This document shows, piece after piece, positions 6,361 to 6,605 of a DNA stretch of 6,605 nt (the stretch's first letter is position 1; every line of letters starts with the position of its first letter). Below the pieces are notes generated by a model that did no database searches, was not told where the DNA came from, and saw only the letters and a list, made by a program, of their open reading frames with translations. This stretch comes from an uncultured Opitutia bacterium (lineage in GTDB: Bacteria; Verrucomicrobiota; Verrucomicrobiia; Opitutales; JABJCN01), in contig CAJWSN010000074.1 of the NCBI GenBank assembly GCA_913046175.1, positions 1-6,605 on the forward strand. Reading direction: 5' to 3'. Both the position numbers and the translations under genes were made by a program.

Positions 6361-6605
6361 CCGACCAGGTGTAGTTTAACTGCACTTGCGCCTTTTTAAT
6401 ACTGCGACGGTGGGGAATCCTCTCCCCTTCCAGTTCCTCCAGCGCGCTGATCAATTTTGCCCAGGCCTTGGGATTGCGAAGACGTTCCTTCTTGCCCAAC
6501 AGCAAAACGGCTGCCTCCGGCTTGCGGGGCTTGACGATGGAATAGACCCGCGCCCCGCTGTCCGACTCCATCTCCTGTACCAGCCCGGGCTTCAGCAACA
6601 CCTCC
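6356..6605 (-). CDS. Hypothetical protein, C-terminal fragment; 5' end beyond window
   Basis: A minus-strand frame open from the right edge to a TGA at 6358-6356 encodes at least 82 residues, ending in QLNYTWSE. The GTG at 6601 could be read as a start, but the frame continues upstream to the edge, so the true start is probably outside the window. The visible part has a strand-like stretch (ARVYSIVKPRKPEAAVLLLG), a helical segment (NPKAWAKLISALEELEG) and a basic stretch (HRRSIKKAQ). It has no Cys, signal peptide or membrane helix in view. Third codon positions are G/C-biased like the neighbours, which supports real coding. I do not recognise the family. It converges on the FkbM gene with only 6 bp between the stops. 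Confidence 0.6.
   Translation of the reverse strand, partial: EVLLKPGLVQEMESDSGARVYSIVKPRKPEAAVLLLGKKERLRNPKAWAKLISALEELEGERIPHRRSIKKAQVQLNYTWSE

Noticed and set aside
1..6605. Mobile element, CRISPR, toxin-antitoxin, defence or phage system
   Set aside because: No transposase, integrase, long terminal repeats, spaced repeat array or small gene pair is visible, and all but one of the genes belong to recognised families; priA and nadA are plain housekeeping genes.

Overview
The window reads as an ordinary stretch of bacterial chromosome, moderately GC-rich and densely coding, with no mobile-element, CRISPR, tRNA or rRNA signal that I can see. The proteins (a Fur-family regulator with a long C-terminal Cys segment, a class I methyltransferase with a DYQLLDSG-type N-terminus, a lipoprotein with an SMP-30-like propeller, an FkbM methyltransferase) and the weak or absent Shine-Dalgarno sites at most starts suggest a Verrucomicrobiota-like organism, perhaps Opitutia. 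That placement is inference from recalled family resemblance, not a search.

Layout. Positions 1-1913, minus strand, hold most of priA, the replication-restart helicase; its last roughly 95-100 residues lie beyond the left edge. A 153-bp divergent intergenic region (1914-2066) separates it from a plus-strand block: a Fur-family regulator (2067-2531), nadA quinolinate synthase (2623-3618), and a class I SAM-dependent methyltransferase whose GTG start abuts the nadA stop (3619-4545). After a 110-bp gap come an SMP-30/gluconolactonase-like lipoprotein (4656-5594) and, 23 bp on, an FkbM-family methyltransferase (5618-6349). A minus-strand gene of unknown function (6356-6605, 5' end outside the window) converges on the FkbM gene.

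How the genes relate. nadA and the methyltransferase look translationally coupled. The lipoprotein and FkbM genes may be co-transcribed. The Fur-like gene could share a transcript with nadA, but a hairpin lies between them. Otherwise the genes do not form one obvious pathway, and I find no convincing undescribed multi-gene system.

The most interesting points are the Fur-like protein, which keeps the cysteines of the structural zinc site but has Gln or other residues where the regulatory metal ligands should be, and a perfect 16-bp palindrome that contains the stop codons of both convergent genes at the right end. Smaller points are an inverted repeat that overlaps the ribosome binding site of the methyltransferase and a near-palindrome at that gene's own stop codon.
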